64,000 nt of DNA from Granulosicoccaceae bacterium (GTDB taxonomy: Bacteria > Pseudomonadota > Gammaproteobacteria > Granulosicoccales > Granulosicoccaceae), in NCBI GenBank assembly GCA_020629835.1, contig JAHDCO010000016.1:1-64000 (forward strand), given 5' to 3'. The notes beneath the pieces were generated by a model. That model did not search any database. It was not told where the DNA came from and saw only the letters and a program-made list of their open reading frames with translations. Within the stretch, counting starts at the first letter, position 1. The number at the start of each line of letters is the position of its first letter. Below, piece after piece: positions 63,942-64,000 of this stretch. The position numbers were made by a program, and so were the translations under genes.

Positions 63942-64000
63942 GAAAAACAATCGACACCACCGTTGCGATTCTCGGCGCGGGCCCTTCGGGTTTGATGCTG
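63938..64000 (+). CDS. pobA: FAD-dependent monooxygenase, likely 4-hydroxybenzoate 3-monooxygenase, 3' truncated
   Basis: Only 21 residues lie in the window. The start ATG overlaps the GntR stop (ATGA). VAILGAGPSGLML is the FAD-binding loop, and its GAGPSGL form is that of p-hydroxybenzoate hydroxylase. The product would be protocatechuate, the substrate of the adjacent LigAB, which supports the call. Other flavin hydroxylases cannot be excluded from so short a piece. Confidence 0.6.
   Translation, partial: MRKTIDTTVAILGAGPSGLML

Overview
The window reads as accessory, catabolic chromosome of a free-living heterotrophic proteobacterium. A marine gammaproteobacterium is my best guess, from the BaeSR, TctDE and YedZ-like genes, the TRAP and tripartite tricarboxylate transporters, the roughly 50% GC and the emphasis on methylated amines and aromatics. 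The sequence alone does not prove this. I saw no rRNA, tRNA, IS element, phage gene or CRISPR array, and no gene-free stretch exceeds 300 bases.

Layout. 1-3744: end of a TRAP transporter operon and a DMT exporter. 3794-8769: a two-component system followed by two secreted lipoprotein hydrolases. 8977-14138: a non-pyrrolysine MttB-family methyltransferase, a dimethylglycine/sarcosine dehydrogenase-like enzyme and a divergent LysR. 14189-20203: a GntR(UTRA) regulator divergent from an SsuD-like FMN monooxygenase, a flavin reductase and a complete TRAP transporter. 20214-25862: a Sel1 protein, a di-heme peroxidase, a second dehydrogenase of the dimethylglycine type and a GST. 25925-33456: TctDE-type regulators, a 2-hydroxyacid dehydrogenase, TctC, a TctA-TctB fusion and a PrpF isomerase. 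33701-38372: a YedZ-like protein, an exported intradiol dioxygenase, an EF-hand protein, a cupin, a membrane protein and a Tat-exported dienelactone hydrolase. 38424-45283: a polar amino acid ABC transporter, an RpiR regulator and a third dimethylglycine dehydrogenase-like enzyme. 45356-49833: a glycine-heptad lipoprotein, TauE, BaeSR-like regulators and a second EF-hand protein. 49972-57495: creatinase, then a quaternary-amine-type cluster (carnitine dehydrogenase-like, two SDRs, Rieske oxygenase, AraC/GlxA regulator) that contains a deleted BKACE gene and an aldehyde dehydrogenase stub. 57529-64000: a complete protocatechuate 4,5-cleavage operon with its divergent GntR regulator and the start of pobA.

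How it fits together. Creatinase yields sarcosine, and the three FAD/folate dehydrogenases could demethylate sarcosine or dimethylglycine. The Rieske/carnitine-dehydrogenase cluster and MttB would handle more highly methylated amines. The lig/gal operon takes 4-hydroxybenzoate through protocatechuate to pyruvate and oxaloacetate. The Tct/PrpF block looks like uptake and isomerisation of an aconitate-like acid.

The most distinctive observations are: (i) erosion inside the quaternary-amine cluster, where a BKACE gene has lost its middle and an ALDH-like gene is cut to about 24 codons; (ii) two EF-hand paralogues 14 kb apart that share an exactly spaced promoter element; (iii) 11-bp-period direct repeats beside all three two-component systems; (iv) palindromic or 21-bp-spaced operators for the RpiR, GntR and AraC regulators; and (v) a lipoprotein built on a glycine heptad.
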